Source: Apricaphanius iberus
Lineage: Eukaryota; Chordata; Actinopteri; Cyprinodontiformes; Aphaniidae
Direction: 5' to 3'
DNA: 64,000 nucleotides
Assembly: GCA_028564705.1 (NCBI GenBank)
Contig: JAPXFQ010000063.1
Location: 62,001 to 126,000 of the forward strand
Shown here: one piece after another, positions 10,790-23,192 of the stretch
How positions within the stretch are numbered: position 1 is the first letter of the stretch
Layout: the number at the start of each line of letters is the position of its first letter
The notes under the pieces: generated by a model
Told to the model about the DNA's origin: nothing
The model's input: the letters and a program-made list of their open reading frames with translations, nothing else
Databases searched by the model: none
Position numbers and translations under genes: made by a program

Positions 10790-10990
10790 CACGCCCCATA
10801 TTCAGTATTTTCTCAGTAATCTACTCAGATCCAACTCACCTGGCATCTCACACCTGAACTTCATCCCTAATTACTCTGTAATCTATTTAAACCCTGAGCA
10901 CCTAGCCATCAGCGTCGCTCAGACTGTGGTCTCATAAACCCCACCCTCCCACCCCCTGATCCTTTATCTCGTCTCGGTATTACATACCCA
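10790..10990 (+). mobile_element. possible gypsy-type LTR fragment
   Basis: The order ACCTGGCATC, CACCTGAACTTCATC, ATTTAAACCCTGAGC resembles the promoter part of the other LTR-like blocks here (for example 61393-62040 on the minus strand, with CACCTGGCAC and TATAAACCCTGC). No partner LTR or target duplication is visible. This is inference from pattern. Confidence 0.3.
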
Positions 10991-10997
10991 TTTTACT

Positions 10998-11405
10998 TTT
11001 CTTTCATCCATCATCCCATCCCTCATCCCTTCACTCCTTACATCCCTTCACCCCCTCCATCATCTTTTCATCCCCTCATACCCTCCCTCATCCCTTCACC
11101 CCCATCATCCCTCTCATCCCTTCATGCCCTCATCCCTTTATCTCGTCCGTCATTCCTACCTCATCCGTTCATCCCCTAATCTCCTCCCTTATCCCTTCAT
11201 CCCCATCATCCCTCTCGTCCCTTTCATTCCTTCATCTCATCTGTCATTCCCTCCCTCATCCCTTCATCCCCTCCCTCATCCCTTCACCCCATCATCCCCT
11301 CATCCTCTCATCCCTTCATCCCCTCCCTCATCCCTTCATCCCCTCCCTCATCCCCTCATCTCCTTCATCCCCTCATTCCCTCCCTCATCCCTTCATCCCC
11401 TCCAA
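10998..11405. repeat. TCATCCC-type pyrimidine minisatellite
   Basis: About 400 bases are built from variants of CCCTCATCCCTTCATCCC with irregular spacing. The plus strand is almost purely pyrimidine plus A. The 100-residue frame at 11124-11426 is just this repeat read as Ser/Pro/His/Leu. Confidence 0.9.
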
Positions 11406-12880
11406 TCAAACCTTTTTTGTCAATAAATGTTCTAATCTAAACAAATCTAATCTTTGTAAGCGTGGTCCATGCTAATGAAATGCCACATAAACAAACTGGG
11501 GTATTAGCTGTGAAGATAATTCCGAATCTTAGCTTTGAGGCTAATTGTAACACAAACAACTCAAACAATGCGACAATGTGTACTAACAGCTGAAGGACAT
11601 TATTGAGGAAATATGCTTACTTGTACAGGGATATTTGTTGGTTCACGGAGAGTAGGTATTAATCCTGGTCGAAGTTTAAGACGATCTGCGAATCCACTGC
11701 TGTATTGTTCCAAGTTGGAAAAACAGTAGAAATCCTAAAAATTGGGGATACCACGGAACAAAGGAAGGACTAGTCAGTCATTTTAACCCCTTAGGGGCCA
11801 TAGGCAGGCTGGGGGAACTAAAGATATGATCAAAAGCCTAAAAAAATGCAAATTTAATGCCAAGGTCTACTTTAAATTACATTCTGGTCCACACTTCTTA
11901 CCAGGTGGTGGCAGTAATACACCAATTCATTGCTTGATAGATGTGACAAATTATCAAGAAGAGGAAGTGCTAATAAGAGCATACTGACTGGTAGTTATGA
12001 TGTAAACATTTGGAGAAATACACACAAGAAAGGAATTTGCAAAGGTTTTTGGCAGCAGAGTTGGATTGAGGAAGACTTGCATACTAAGTACTTTAGAGTA
12101 CATTGACTGGACGTAAAATTATTTTTTATTTATATAATGCCTCTGTGGATGGACGGCGGCAGCCAAGAACGATGAGTTGGACTTTATATACTCTTTATTT
12201 CTGATCGTATCAGGATAGTTTCATTAGGAGTAGAAACATAAGAGAACCAACAAGGAAGAAGGAGGGCTTGTTGTATTTTCTGCTGTTATTATTTAGTTTG
12301 CGAACAACTCTTTATTTTTACAAAGCCGGTTGTTTGGCAACATCTGCTCATTTCCCTCTGAATCAGTAGCGTCTTGCTGGCTCACTCATATACAAAAGCC
12401 AATACACAGCAGAGTCATGACAGTGGCTCATTCGCGGTTCTTTTGGAGAACAAAAACAAAAGTCCTGACCACCAATCTAGAACAGAGCGATCGTTGGAGA
12501 AAACTCCAGTCCCTTTTTAAATTATGTATAATGTGAATGTGTACATAGAGTGTCAAAAAGGGCTGTTTTGACACGGAAATATTTAACACTGCCAACGGGA
12601 GGTAAAAATGCTAAGGGTAAAATAAATAAATAAATAAAATAAAACTGGGCCTGCCCAAAATAAGCTGCGGCAGACCGGTGAGGGAAAAGCATTGTGATAT
12701 TTTTTAAGTGTGCTCAGTTTAGAATTCACTCAAATAGTCACAATATTTGATAATACAAACATCTTGGCACGACTGCAAACTCCCCAAGATGTGGCTGAGC
12801 TAGACCATGCATCAGAGAAGCAATCAAGAGGCCCATGGTAATTCTGGAAGAGCTGTAGGGATCAGCATTTTAGATGAGAG
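11406..12880. other. AT-rich stretch with minor repeats
   Basis: No gene is seen. Near 11900-11950 a CCAGGTGGTGGCAGTAATAC motif resembles a common fish dispersed repeat. A short (AAAT)n run lies at about 12623-12645. Confidence 0.4.
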
Positions 12881-12904
12881 AACCTATTGACAAAATGAAT
12901 TGTC

Positions 12905-13190
12905 TCTATAAAGTGGTGCAGTGGGTAGCACTGTTGCCTTGCAGAAAAAAGTATCTGGTGAATCCCAAAATGGGATTTTTCTGCATGGAAACCTACACGT
13001 TCTCCCTGTGTACGTGTAGGTTTCCTCCCACAGTCCAAAAACAGGACTTGTTTGGTTATTTAGTCCCTCTATATTGTCCTTAGGTGTGATTGTGTGTGGG
13101 CATGGTTGTTTGTCCGGTCCGGTTGCCCTGTGAGGAATTGGCCACCCTGTCCAGGGTGTACCCCGCTTTTTGCCCACAGACTGCTGGACA
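12905..13190 (+). repeat. dispersed teleost retroelement copy
   Basis: The ordered motifs TTTCCTCCCACAGTCCAAAA, CCTTAGGTGTGATTGTGTG, CATGGTTGTTTGTCC and CCTGTCCAGGGTGTACCCCG occur in a very abundant fish repeat, normally with a TGGATGG-type tail. The same family appears on the minus strand at 29634-29912 and as a fragment at 14813-14885. I cannot say whether it is a SINE or a LINE 3' end. Confidence 0.7.
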
Positions 13191-13660
13191 AAGAAACCAG
13201 CTCCCTGTGACCCTTCAAGGATAAGCCATATGGATGGAATGATATACTCCCCAAAGTGTCAAGAGGAAGTTGATTCATGGAAAAAAAAGACAAGGAAAGA
13301 AATGTGCTCTGATCAGATTAAATCAAAAAGAAACATTACACTAAACACACCATCTGTCCCCTGAAACAGTGGTTTCCAGTGTCATATTATTTTGTTCTTG
13401 TTTTTGCAGGTTTCTCTGAGTTTATTCATACTGTACAGTGAATTTTCCAGCACATAATCAGGTCCAAGATGTTGGATAGAATTTTATAAACAGCTGGCGG
13501 GAAAAGTTTACGGGCAGAATGGGTTAGAGATGTTAGTCAAAGTGGGATACACTACATCAGGTGATGGGAATGTTTAATGCTGATACACTGTGGGACTTCC
13601 ACATCCAACCCACATATGTTTTACACATGTTTTTGGCCTGATGCAGTATTCCAATCTTAA
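13191..13660. other. unannotated stretch
   Basis: Only short frames without motifs are present. I see no repeat boundary or RNA gene. Confidence 0.4.
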
Positions 13661-13661
13661 A

Positions 13662-14253
13662 TGTGCCATATTTGTATTTAGCTTTTTGACCCATGATCCA
13701 AGGTTCTTGGAATAGAGATGGAGCAGAAGGAACTCAGGTGAGGCCTACTAGGTAGATGGATATTCACGCCAGGGAGGAATGCTAGGAGTCCAGGATGCCT
13801 GCAAGATCTTCCAGTGGACTTTTTGTAGAGGATGGATGGAGGATTACATGGAGCAAGGGTGGAGGTTCTTAGACACTGGAGGATTAGACGGCAGGAGGCA
13901 ACCAGGCATGGAACGAGCACCAAAGGTTTGAAAGCCAACAACGGTTGAAAGAGAGAGATCTGACTGGAGATAACCTAGAGAAGCACAAAGGTAGAGGTTT
14001 AGCGCTGGAACAATCCATAGATGCACAGAGAATGACACAGAGGACTGGACGTGTACTAACTGTGGAAATGAGTACAGCTTTGAGGTTCCAGCCTAGATAT
14101 AAACTGAGGTAATGAGCTTCATTAGCTGTACCTGGTGGAGCAGCAGACAGGTGGGCACCGCCCTCAGCTAGACCAGGACCTCGAGTGGCGAAACCCCAGC
14201 ATGATGGCAGGGAAACAGGAAAAAAAGCAAACCAACATCACAGACCCCTGACA
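13662..14253 (-). mobile_element. probable LTR remnant, minus orientation
   Basis: On the minus strand the block opens TGTCAGGGGTCTGTGATG from 14253, then has a GC-richer region and a TTTATATC TATA-like motif near 14095. This is the layout of the window's other gypsy-type LTRs. The far end is uncertain (a TG on the plus strand at about 13662 or 13672), and I found no matching target duplication. Open frames in it show no domain. Confidence 0.4.
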
Positions 14254-14812
14254 AAAATTTTATCTTTTCATTAGCTGTAAGTGGAAAATCATCCTAATAA
14301 AAATAAAGGCTTAAAAAAATCCCAGCTTGCGCATAAATTATTTATATAAGATTTTTCACTTTGCAAATCGAGTTACTGAAATAAATGAACTTTTCAATAA
14401 AAAATATAATTTATTGAATTGCTCTGTACATGTGCTGTGTCATTGTTCTTTGCTGTCAGAAGTATTTTTACTTTGACATGGGAAACTTATCAAATAAATG
14501 GATAATTATTGTTTCATTACATTATTTGAACAGGAAAACATATGAGTGCACACTAAATATCCAAGTATAACACATATATACTATAGTCTCTATGTTGCCA
14601 GCAGGCACATGACAGTGAATGTGCTTCTTTAATTAAAAAAGTGAGTTTAGAGCAAGGTTTATGCTCAACAGCATTTTTGCTGTAAAAACATTTTCACTGG
14701 CAGGAGTTGAACTGAGAAGAGACAGAAATCTCCGGTTTTCAGTTTGTTACTGTGACCACATGAATACAGGCATGTTGTATGCCTATTTAAAAATTTGGAC
14801 AGATTTGTATAT
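14254..14812. other. AT-rich unannotated stretch
   Basis: Strongly AT-rich sequence with no recognised gene or element. Confidence 0.4.
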
Positions 14813-14885
14813 GTCTTCTATGATGGACTGGCGACCTGTCCAGGGTGTACTGCACCTCTCGCCCGTTGACAGCTGGAGATAGGCA
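14813..14885 (+). repeat. fragment of dispersed teleost retroelement
   Basis: GATGGACTGGCGACCTGTCC, AGGGTGTACTGCACC and GACAGCTGGAGATAGGCACC match the 3' part of the family at 12905-13190 and 29634-29912. Confidence 0.75.
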
Positions 14886-15016
14886 CCACATAGTATTACC
14901 AAAATACTAGATAAAAAATGTCATAAATAAAAGTGTGGAAATCTTTTTAAAATTGAAGCACAGAAAAGTTTGACATAACTGGTTAGAAAATAGCAGACAC
15001 AACTGCTTATTACCTG

Positions 15017-15657
15017 ATTAAAATCAGAATCAGAATCAGCTTTAATGGCCAAGTATGACACATACAAGGAATTTGACCCCGGCAACTTTTCTCTCCAGTA
15101 CAGAACTTAAATAAGTGAAATAAAAAAGGAAATACAAATAAATACAAATAAATAATAAAGGATAATATATACACCAAACTGGGGTTATTGTACAGTGAGT
15201 ATATACAGCAGTGCAGAGTTATAGTTTATTGTTCATGTGAATGGACTCACACTCTGTGACTACTCAGAGTTCATTAGAGCGACAGCCTGGGGGAAGAAAC
15301 TGTTCTTGTGTCGGGTTGTTTTGGCGTACAGCGCTCTGTAACGCCGGCCTGAGGGAAGGAGCCTAAACATGTTGTGGCCAGAGTGTGAGGGGTCTGTGGT
15401 GATTTTACTGGCCTGCTTCCTGACCCTGGCCCGGAATAGGTCCTGAATGGAGGGAAGATCAGTACCTATGATCCTCTCTGAGGACCTGACTGTTCTCTGT
15501 AGTCTGTCCCTGTCTTGCCTGGTGGCAGATCCAATCAGACAGAGATGGATGAGGTCAGGACAGACTGGACTATTGCTGTGTAGAATATGGTCAGCAGTTC
15601 CTGAAGCAGGTTGAACTTTCTGAGCTGACGCAGAAAGTACAGCCTTTGCTGGGCCTA
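15017..15657 (-). mobile_element. L2-like LINE 3' end, 5'-truncated
   Basis: Read on the minus strand, the block starts in reverse-transcriptase C-terminal coding sequence (AQQRLYFLRQL-type codons, degenerate), continues through the usual AGGCTCCTTCCCTCAGGCCG region and an AT-rich 3' UTR, and ends in a GATTCTGATTCTGATT tail at about 15022. Such tails are typical of L2-clade LINEs in fish. Coding parts carry stops and small indels, so nothing is functional. The class is fairly sure, the clade less so. Confidence 0.7.
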
Positions 15658-16000
15658 AAAGTTATGACATTTGTATTAATTAAACCAAAAGTCATTAACT
15701 AGTAGTTATTAACAAACCTAAATATGATCAATGATTAAATACACTCTTTTAAAGATTTCACTGCAATACTCAATACAAAATGCTTGCTAAAAAACCCTTT
15801 CAAAGTATTATTTTAAAAAAGGTCAATTAGCTGTAGCACATTATATAATCATCTGATCCTTTTTTTATCAAAATATTTATTTGTAAGAAGGATAGTGTAT
15901 ATTCACAAAACTTACACTGTTATCATTATAACCATAAGATGGCTTGAGTGACTGATATATTTGAAACGTTTTTATTTTATTTTGATGATTATAAATTAAG
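15658..16000. other. AT-rich unannotated stretch
   Basis: AT-rich DNA with no gene or recognised repeat. Confidence 0.4.
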
Positions 16001-16004
16001 TCCG

Positions 16005-16225
16005 CAAATCAGTATCTCAGAAAATTAGAATATTGAGAAAATACTCAATATTAAAGACACCTGATGGTAAACTTTGATCAGCTAATTGACTCATAACACC
16101 TACAAGATGGTCTCTCAGTCAAGTTCTGTAGGCTACACAATCATTGGAAGACTGCTGACTTGACAGTTGTCCAAAATATGATGATTGACTTCTTCACAAG
16201 GAGGACAAGACAAGTAAAAAAATAA
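16005..16225 (+). mobile_element. DNA-transposon fragment, Tc1/mariner-related
   Basis: The motifs TCAGAAAATTAGAATATTG, GGTCTCTCAGTC, TTCTGTAGGCTACACAATCA and CTGCTGACTTGACAGTTGTC occur in order in a common fish DNA transposon's 5' terminal region. No inverted partner end or intact transposase follows. I am unsure of the exact superfamily. Confidence 0.45.
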
Positions 16226-16841
16226 ATTACTACAGAAACTTAGAGCTCCACCATATTATCCATCGTTGTTTAATCAATTACAAATCCTTATACATTTTAT
16301 ATAAATACACTACTTACCTGTTCTTTTGTGTTTAAAGTCTTACCATAGAAATCGGCCATCCTACACCAAGAGCTACTTTCCCACTAATTCTCAAGTTCAT
16401 AATTATCCCACCAGACATTCTTCAAATTTACATCTGCTTTTATTTTATACTTTCCATGAAAAATTTTCCATCGGGTTTCAGGGTGATAAACAATTGAATG
16501 AAAATCTAGGTTTATTAGAAACTTCAGTATCATATTAGGTAAAGAATTTTAAAATAAATTGAGAGAGAGGTTAATGACCTGATGGGAATATATTTCAATA
16601 CAAATGCAAATACATGTGTATATTTCATATTTTATGTATTAGAAATGACTTGAATTTTATTTTAATGCGTTTCTGTTGCTATAACTAAAGTGCATTTAGA
16701 GGGAATCATTTTGATATAAGCCTATTGGCTTCTGATGCTTCCTTGCATGTGATTTGTTTTATATAATTATCATGTTAATTGTATTGTGTGTTAAATAAAC
16801 AAACTAAAAAAAAATTTTCACAGCCATCTTGCTGTAACATA

Positions 16842-18960
16842 GTTCAATTCAATTCACTTTTATTTATATAGTACCAATTCACAACAAATATAATCTCAAG
16901 GCACTTTACAACAAAAGTCCTTTCAATACAATTATACAAATATTCCAATCAGTTAAAAGTTTTATATGCAAGGAATCCCAGCAGATTGTGATGAGTCATC
17001 GACGTGAGGTTGTGCCCGGATCATGCAGACTCCAACCTCCGAAGAAACCTCCGGCAGAACCTGGCTCAGTACAAGCGGTCATCTGTCAAAACCATATGGG
17101 GGATGCTCGGTCACTTTGAGCATCATCTGGACCTATGTTCCCCATCCAGCAGGGACATTATACTTGAGCAGGGTACCAGACCATGTGGAACTTCTATGGG
17201 GAGAAAAATACTAAGAAAAAACTGGGTTAAAAATCGCAATAACAGCAGAAAAAATATATCTGGAGTGGTAGAAGAGAAAAGTAGAAGAGAGAAGAAAAGT
17301 GGTCAGTCTGTCCTCCAACAGTCTAAATTTATTGCAGCATAACAAAAACAAAAATAGCTCGGGATAACCTAAGCCACTCTAACTATAAGTTTTATCAAAA
17401 AGGAAGGTTTTAAGCCCAGTAAAAACAGAGATTATCTGCCTCACAGACTAAACTGGGAGCTGGTTCCACAGGAGATGAGCCTGATAACTAAAAGATCTGC
17501 CTTCCATTCTAATTTTAATAATCCTAGGAACTATCAGTAAACCTGCATTCTGAGAATTAAGTGCTCTGTTGGGAACATATGGAACAATCAGATCTCTGAT
17601 GTATGATGGAGCTTGATTATTAAGGGCTTTATAAATAATGAGGATGATCATAAACCCGATTCTGGATTTAACCTGGAGCCAGTGGAGAGAAGCCAAAACA
17701 GGAGAAATGGGATCTCTCTATTTCATATTCATCAGAACTCTTGCTGCAGCATTTTGGATCAACTGAAGGCTTTAATGGTATTTTGTGGACGTCCTGATAA
17801 TAAGGAATTACAGTAGTCCAGCCTTGAAGTAACAAATGCATGGCCTAGTTTCTCTGAAACACTCCTGGACAGGATGTTTCTAATTTTAGCAATATTCTGG
17901 AGGTGGAAGAAAGAAATCTTAGAAACCTGTTTATTATGGGATTTAAATGTCATGTCTTGGTCAAAAATTACACCGAGGTTATTTACATTGTTACCAGATA
18001 CAATCCAGATTAAGTGATTGATTCAGAGGTTTCCTTTTTAAAGGTTCTGGTCCAAAGAAAACAACTTCTGTCTTCTGAATTTAAAAGTAGAATTCAGTCA
18101 TCCAGTTTTTTATGTCTTTGAGACATGCTTGTATTCTACCTAACTGATTGGTTTCATCAGGTTTTATGGATAAATATAATTGTGTATCATCAGCATAACT
18201 GTGGAAATTAATTCCATGTTGTCTAATTATTTTACCAATTGGAATCATATATATAGTAAAGAGAATCAGACCAGGCACAGAACCCTGTAGTACTCCACAA
18301 GAAACCCTTGAGTGTGAAGAAGATTTATCATTGGCATGAACAAACTGCAATCTGTCGAACAGCTATGATTTTAACCAGCCTAGTGCTGTTCCCTTGATCC
18401 CTACAACATGTTCAAGCCTTTCTAAGAGAATATTATGATCGACCTTGTCAAAAGCAGCACTGAGATCTAACAAGACCAGAACAGTCACAAATCCATTATC
18501 TGAGGCCAATTAGAATATCATTAGTAACTTTTACCAGTGCTGTTTCAGTGCTATTATGAGCTCTAAAACCTGACTAAAATTCTTCAAACAGGTTGTTGCT
18601 GTATATATGCTCATATAATTGATTAGCAACTATTTCCTCAAGAATTTTGGATAAGAAAGGAAGGTTAGATATATGTCTGTAGTTAGCTAAGTCATGTTGC
18701 TCTAGGGAGGATTTCTTATGTAAAGGTTTTAATCACAGCAACCTTAAATTCCTGTGGCACATATCTATTTATTAAAGATACATTCATCATGTCTAGAATA
18801 GGGCCAGTAACCAGAGGAATCACTTCCTTAAATAATTTGGTTGGTATTGGGTCTAACATACAAGTTGAGTGTTTAAGTATGCAACTCTGCACTAAACCAG
18901 AGAGCCAATCTCCTATGAGATTGGCTCATAGGAGATTGCATACAGATGCTAACTGATTAC
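16842..18960 (-). mobile_element. degenerate LINE with RT fragments
   Basis: A minus-strand non-LTR retrotransposon copy. Its 3' end at about 16842 has the TTCAATTCAATTCAC and TTTATTTATATAGTACC sequence that recurs at 41880-42262, 54805-54870, 58030-58140 and 60042-60140. Coding pieces in different frames are 18350-18081 (GVLQGSVPGLILF, then SYADDTQLYLS, the RT active-site region), 17953-17759 (HAFVTSRLDYCNSLLSG, RT thumb region) and 17696-17448 (LHWLQVKSRIGFMI, APSYIRDLI). Frame changes and stops separate them, so no working RT is made. Likely an L2/Rex1-type LINE. A perfect 14-bp hairpin lies at 18906-18938. Confidence 0.75.
18081..18350 (-). pseudogene. reverse transcriptase fragment (YADD motif)
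   Basis: A 89-residue frame covers the middle of a LINE reverse transcriptase. CGVLQGSVPGLILFTIYM is the motif before the active site, and FHSYADDTQLYLS holds the catalytic YADD. It ends at a stop soon after KNWMTEFYF. The rest of the protein lies in other frames on both sides, so it is a broken piece. Confidence 0.8.
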
Positions 18961-21383
18961 CTTCTTTTTTAAGGGGGCTACACTGTCTACCACCAACACA
19001 GTGAGGAAGTAAGTCCACATGTGTAGGGAATGGATGGATCATATGTAAAAGTGTTGGACTTTAAGCTGGTTCTAAAATACTGTCATTATGTTTCCAAAAG
19101 CTCAGCCTTACATCGGAGACAGTTGTTGGTAGAAAAGGTAGTGCTGCTCATGTGAAAGTGTATCAAATTAACAATTATTGTTAGAAACAGTTGCCACAAA
19201 GCCCTGACATCAACATGATATAACTCGTCTGGTATGAATTAGGGTGGAGACTGAAATCCATCCCTTCTCATCTAGCCATCTAGCATGAGTGTCTGACCTC
19301 ATAGAGGAAGTACGGTCAAGAATTTCTGCAAACCCACCCCCGAACCTTGCAAACAGCATTCCTAAAAGACTAAAAGCTAATTTACCTGGAACGGTTTAAG
19401 TTCTTTGTTTAATAAATGGGACTTTGTTTAACTTGCATGTGTGTATAAAGGCTATTGATTGGATAAGAGCCATTGGACAGGATTCAGTGCAACTCAATCA
19501 TAATAAAAATTGATGATTTTTGTGAGTATACAGTATAAATGTAGCTATGTGTGTTTTCAGATTTAGAATAATTTACATGAACTCTATAAAAAGTAAAACA
19601 TATTCAGTCAACAACACAGCAATTCCATTTTCAGCAGATTATTTTTAACACCTTACAGTCATATGATGTTGGATGTATTTGATGTGAGCCTTGCAAACAG
19701 ACTCTGCACAAGCAGATTTGGGATGTTTCTGTAGATACTGATCATTAGAGCCTGCCCGCCCCCCCTGCCACAAGTCGTACTTTCTCATAAGCTTTCAGGA
19801 TCTCACAAGAAAGGCACCCAGCAGACAGCGTGAGAGGCTCAGTGAAGGTAGAGAAGTTAGAGCAAGTCATAGTTGCAGTTAATAACAACTCTCAATATAA
19901 TCCTGTCCCCCAACTGATGCCTTTGGAGAGATGCCAGATAAGAAGGGACGTGAGTTAAAGGGGGGGAGAAGGGACATGCGGATGTGTCACACCGTGCAGG
20001 GATCAATGTGAATGCCTAGAAGTACCGCTAAGTTAAATGGGAGGTGATAAGATGAGTAGGATGGGGGGTATGTTTGTCCTTAATGCTTTCACCAGCACGT
20101 ATGGTCACGATCCCAGAGGCTGTTACGAAGGAAGTGGCCCAATGTGATAAAGCAGAGAATTCACAAAACAATGTTGTTTCTACTGACAGCATTGGAAAAT
20201 TATATTGCTGAATGTGTTCCTCCTGATGTCATACGTATGTCCAATTTACAAATATATATGGACCTACAGAGATGGGATGGTAATGCCTACCAATTGCGTA
20301 AACTGACTTTGATTGACACCCTGAGCTTTACTCAGACCATCAATCCAAAACCTCTGGGAGGAATACGTACTGTAAACAGCAGTAAATAAACACTGAAAGA
20401 CTCATCCCTGCATCCATAACCCTGTCTTTGTACATTACTCCCTGACAAGTGAGATTATCCCCACAGACCTTTGTGAGACAGAACAACACTAACAAGCCGG
20501 AGTGTTGCCACGAGAACCTGTTTTAGCTTCCAGATTTTTAGCTATATACAGGGAGAGATTGGGTAATTGCTGAATTGATTGCACACTCGATAGCAGTATG
20601 CCAGGAAAGAGCATGCAATCATTTGTAATTTACTTAATTTACAGATGCCAGTTCGGAGCACGCAATCGAGACTAGCGTAGTTTCAAATGAAAGGATGTGG
20701 GTCATTAAATGTGGAGTGGGCTGTGTGGAAAATGATTTGTCAGCTCGCATGTGGTGGGGCTGCCGAAACAACTCCTTTCCATCCCTTCTGCAGTGTTTTG
20801 ATGTAAATGAACCGGTCCTCGCAGGCTTACTGACTTCTAAAGCCACCAACCATCCTTCAGGTTCCACATTATTTTAATTGTGATATCAGGAAAGTGCAAC
20901 CAAATACCTCATTCCTGTGCCCTATCAGACATAAAAAGCCATGAACCACAGAGGTAACCATTTCAGCATATCCCAAATAAACATATTTATGCACACTGGA
21001 GACTCATAAAGGAGCTTACTCAGAGTAAAATCAAACAAATGTGTGAGTGCTTCTGTGTTCCTTTCTGCCATTATTTGCTCCTGTGCTGTTTGCCACAAGC
21101 CACTAAGGTTGTCTGCATATTTGCATTATTGACTTACATGTGAGTTCATCAATAATTAATTGCTGTAGCAGCTTTGCCACAGGCTAGGATCAGAGCCAGA
21201 AACATACTCACAATGCGTGAGTATTATGACCTCAAACTCTGTCTATGCATTGGCTGGATTATTAGCAAAAGAATCCTGTTTTGACTCCTTCACTGTTGCT
21301 CTGCCAATCTTAGTGAATTCAAATCTCATCGAAAGTCAATTCTGCTTAAAATATGAAGTTCATATATTACATGGATTAATTAC
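18961..21383. other. unannotated intergenic stretch
   Basis: About 2.4 kb without recognised repeats or genes. Parts at 19700-20140 and 20440-20880 are less AT-rich and look non-repetitive; they could hold regulatory sequence, but nothing direct shows it. Short frames such as 20144-20389 lack motifs. Confidence 0.4.
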
Positions 21384-21389
21384 ATCCCC

Positions 21390-22292
21390 CCTTAAAAAAA
21401 ATCATGGGTTAAAATCAACTGAAATTGGGTTTTTTGTAACCCAACACCTAGGTAACTATTGGACCAACCCAGCAGTAGTTAATTTTACCCAACAAAATGG
21501 GTTAGAAATTTAATTTAAATGCTTGGCAAAATTTATGCCAGTTTCAGGCCATCGACTCAATCGTCAAATCTGTAAGGGCCAGGCCTCAAACCACCAACCT
21601 CCCAAACACAAGAGGAACTTTCATCTCCTGAGCCACAGCAGCTATTTACCTATCAGTCTGGCAAAACAGGAGACTAGTTGGAGAATTCAAACATGAACAA
21701 AAGCCCGCAAATACGGACTTTTCGTTACCTAGTTTTGTAAATGGCTAAAAACAAAACAGATGTACTGCATCCATATATGTTTCCATGATTTATTTTTATA
21801 GCACTCTTTCAACACAAGGCTGATAACAACAACATAAAGATACTACTTTAATATTTAACTCGAGAGACCCAATGTGAATTAGATATAGGCGTATAGTGTA
21901 CAAAAAAATTATGACTTGGCTTGACGCTGGATGATCCGTTTGGAAAATGGGAGAAGTCCACGTGATGATGTGTTGAGGTTCAAAGCATAAAAATCCTTAT
22001 TTATTCTTTTGTTTGTATACTGTATATTGTTGTTCAATAAAGTTCTTTAAAATAATAAATAAATAAATACAACCCAGGTCCTGAATCAACTGATGTTTGT
22101 CGGGTTAATGGATTTTAACCATAGACTGTATATAACCCAACTGTGTTTAACCCAATGCATGGGTTGCACAAAATTACCCAAAATAATAACCCATGTCCCA
22201 TATAATAACCCAAAATGGGTTACACATTTGATAACCCAGTAGTAGGTTTGATTACATAACCCAGCATTTTTTTGTGTACAGTGACATATCTA
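21390..22292. mobile_element. TGGGTT/AACCCA inverted-repeat element
   Basis: The left end (AAAAAAAATCATGGGTTAAA, 21390 on) and the inverse of the right end (GTACACAAAAAAATGCTGGG, ending near 22285) are related. Both arms are full of TGGGTT and AACCCA hexamers. The 550-base centre lacks them and holds no coding frame. It resembles a non-autonomous DNA transposon. The terminal bases and target duplication are not clear. Confidence 0.5.
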
Positions 22293-22299
22293 AATGATG

Positions 22300-23184
22300 A
22301 TGATGATTACCGTAAACATTAACATGGCTTATAACCAATAAAAGCACTTTTTTTCAGAAAATTCGAAAGTCTGTCAGAGAATTATGCACATTACACAGTA
22401 GGGATTTGCCAATTCATCAAAAATCGAATAATTGCGATGAGAAATGTAACGAATCACCAGTATTAAAAAATTAGAAAAACAAACATCTGGCATTCCACAT
22501 GGACATTTTTTGGGGACGGACTTGCGGAAACAGGCTACCATGGGAAATCTACATACCGTAGCAAATATTTTCCACTTTAGTTATATGTCGTTGTGTATTA
22601 TGCTAGCAGCAATGTCCTCATTTCCCAAAAAAGTAACTTTTTCCCTGGGCTGCAGCACAGTGAAGTGCAGGGTAGGGTATTAAAAAAAAATTCAGCCCAA
22701 GTGTAGCTTTACAGATGAACCACAAAGGAAATTTCCTTCATATTATCATGTTTGCGACTAATGTGTGACAGAGTGCACCATGCTCGTAGCTGCAGTTTTC
22801 TTTCTGTGAATGACAGCAACCAATCATCCCGTTGGTCACAGTGATACAAAAACTATGAAAACAATGTGAAAAGTTAGAGTTCATGTATTAAATCGACAGT
22901 GAAAAACCAAAGACTTTGGTTTACACTTTAAGTGCACTTAGCAGAATGCTGCTTTTTATTTTCTAATACTTTGAAGAGAAAATAGTTTCAGAGAATATAA
23001 TTTCTGATTTTTGTGCGATTTTCATCCTGTATGAGCTGTAAAAAGAGCTGTTTAGGCTTTTTCCTAATAAGGAAGATTAATGATTTATATTTATATTTCA
23101 GTCATTACTGTAACGGTGGACTTGTAAAAATGAATCTGAAGTTTATTTTAATAATCTTTTTAAAAACAGGACTACTTTAAATAT
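22300..23184. other. AT-rich unannotated stretch
   Basis: No gene or clear element was recognised here. Confidence 0.4.
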
Positions 23185-23192
23185 GTTAAAAC

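Noticed and set aside
11124..11426. 100-residue plus-strand open frame
   Set aside because: It is a translation of the TCATCCC minisatellite.
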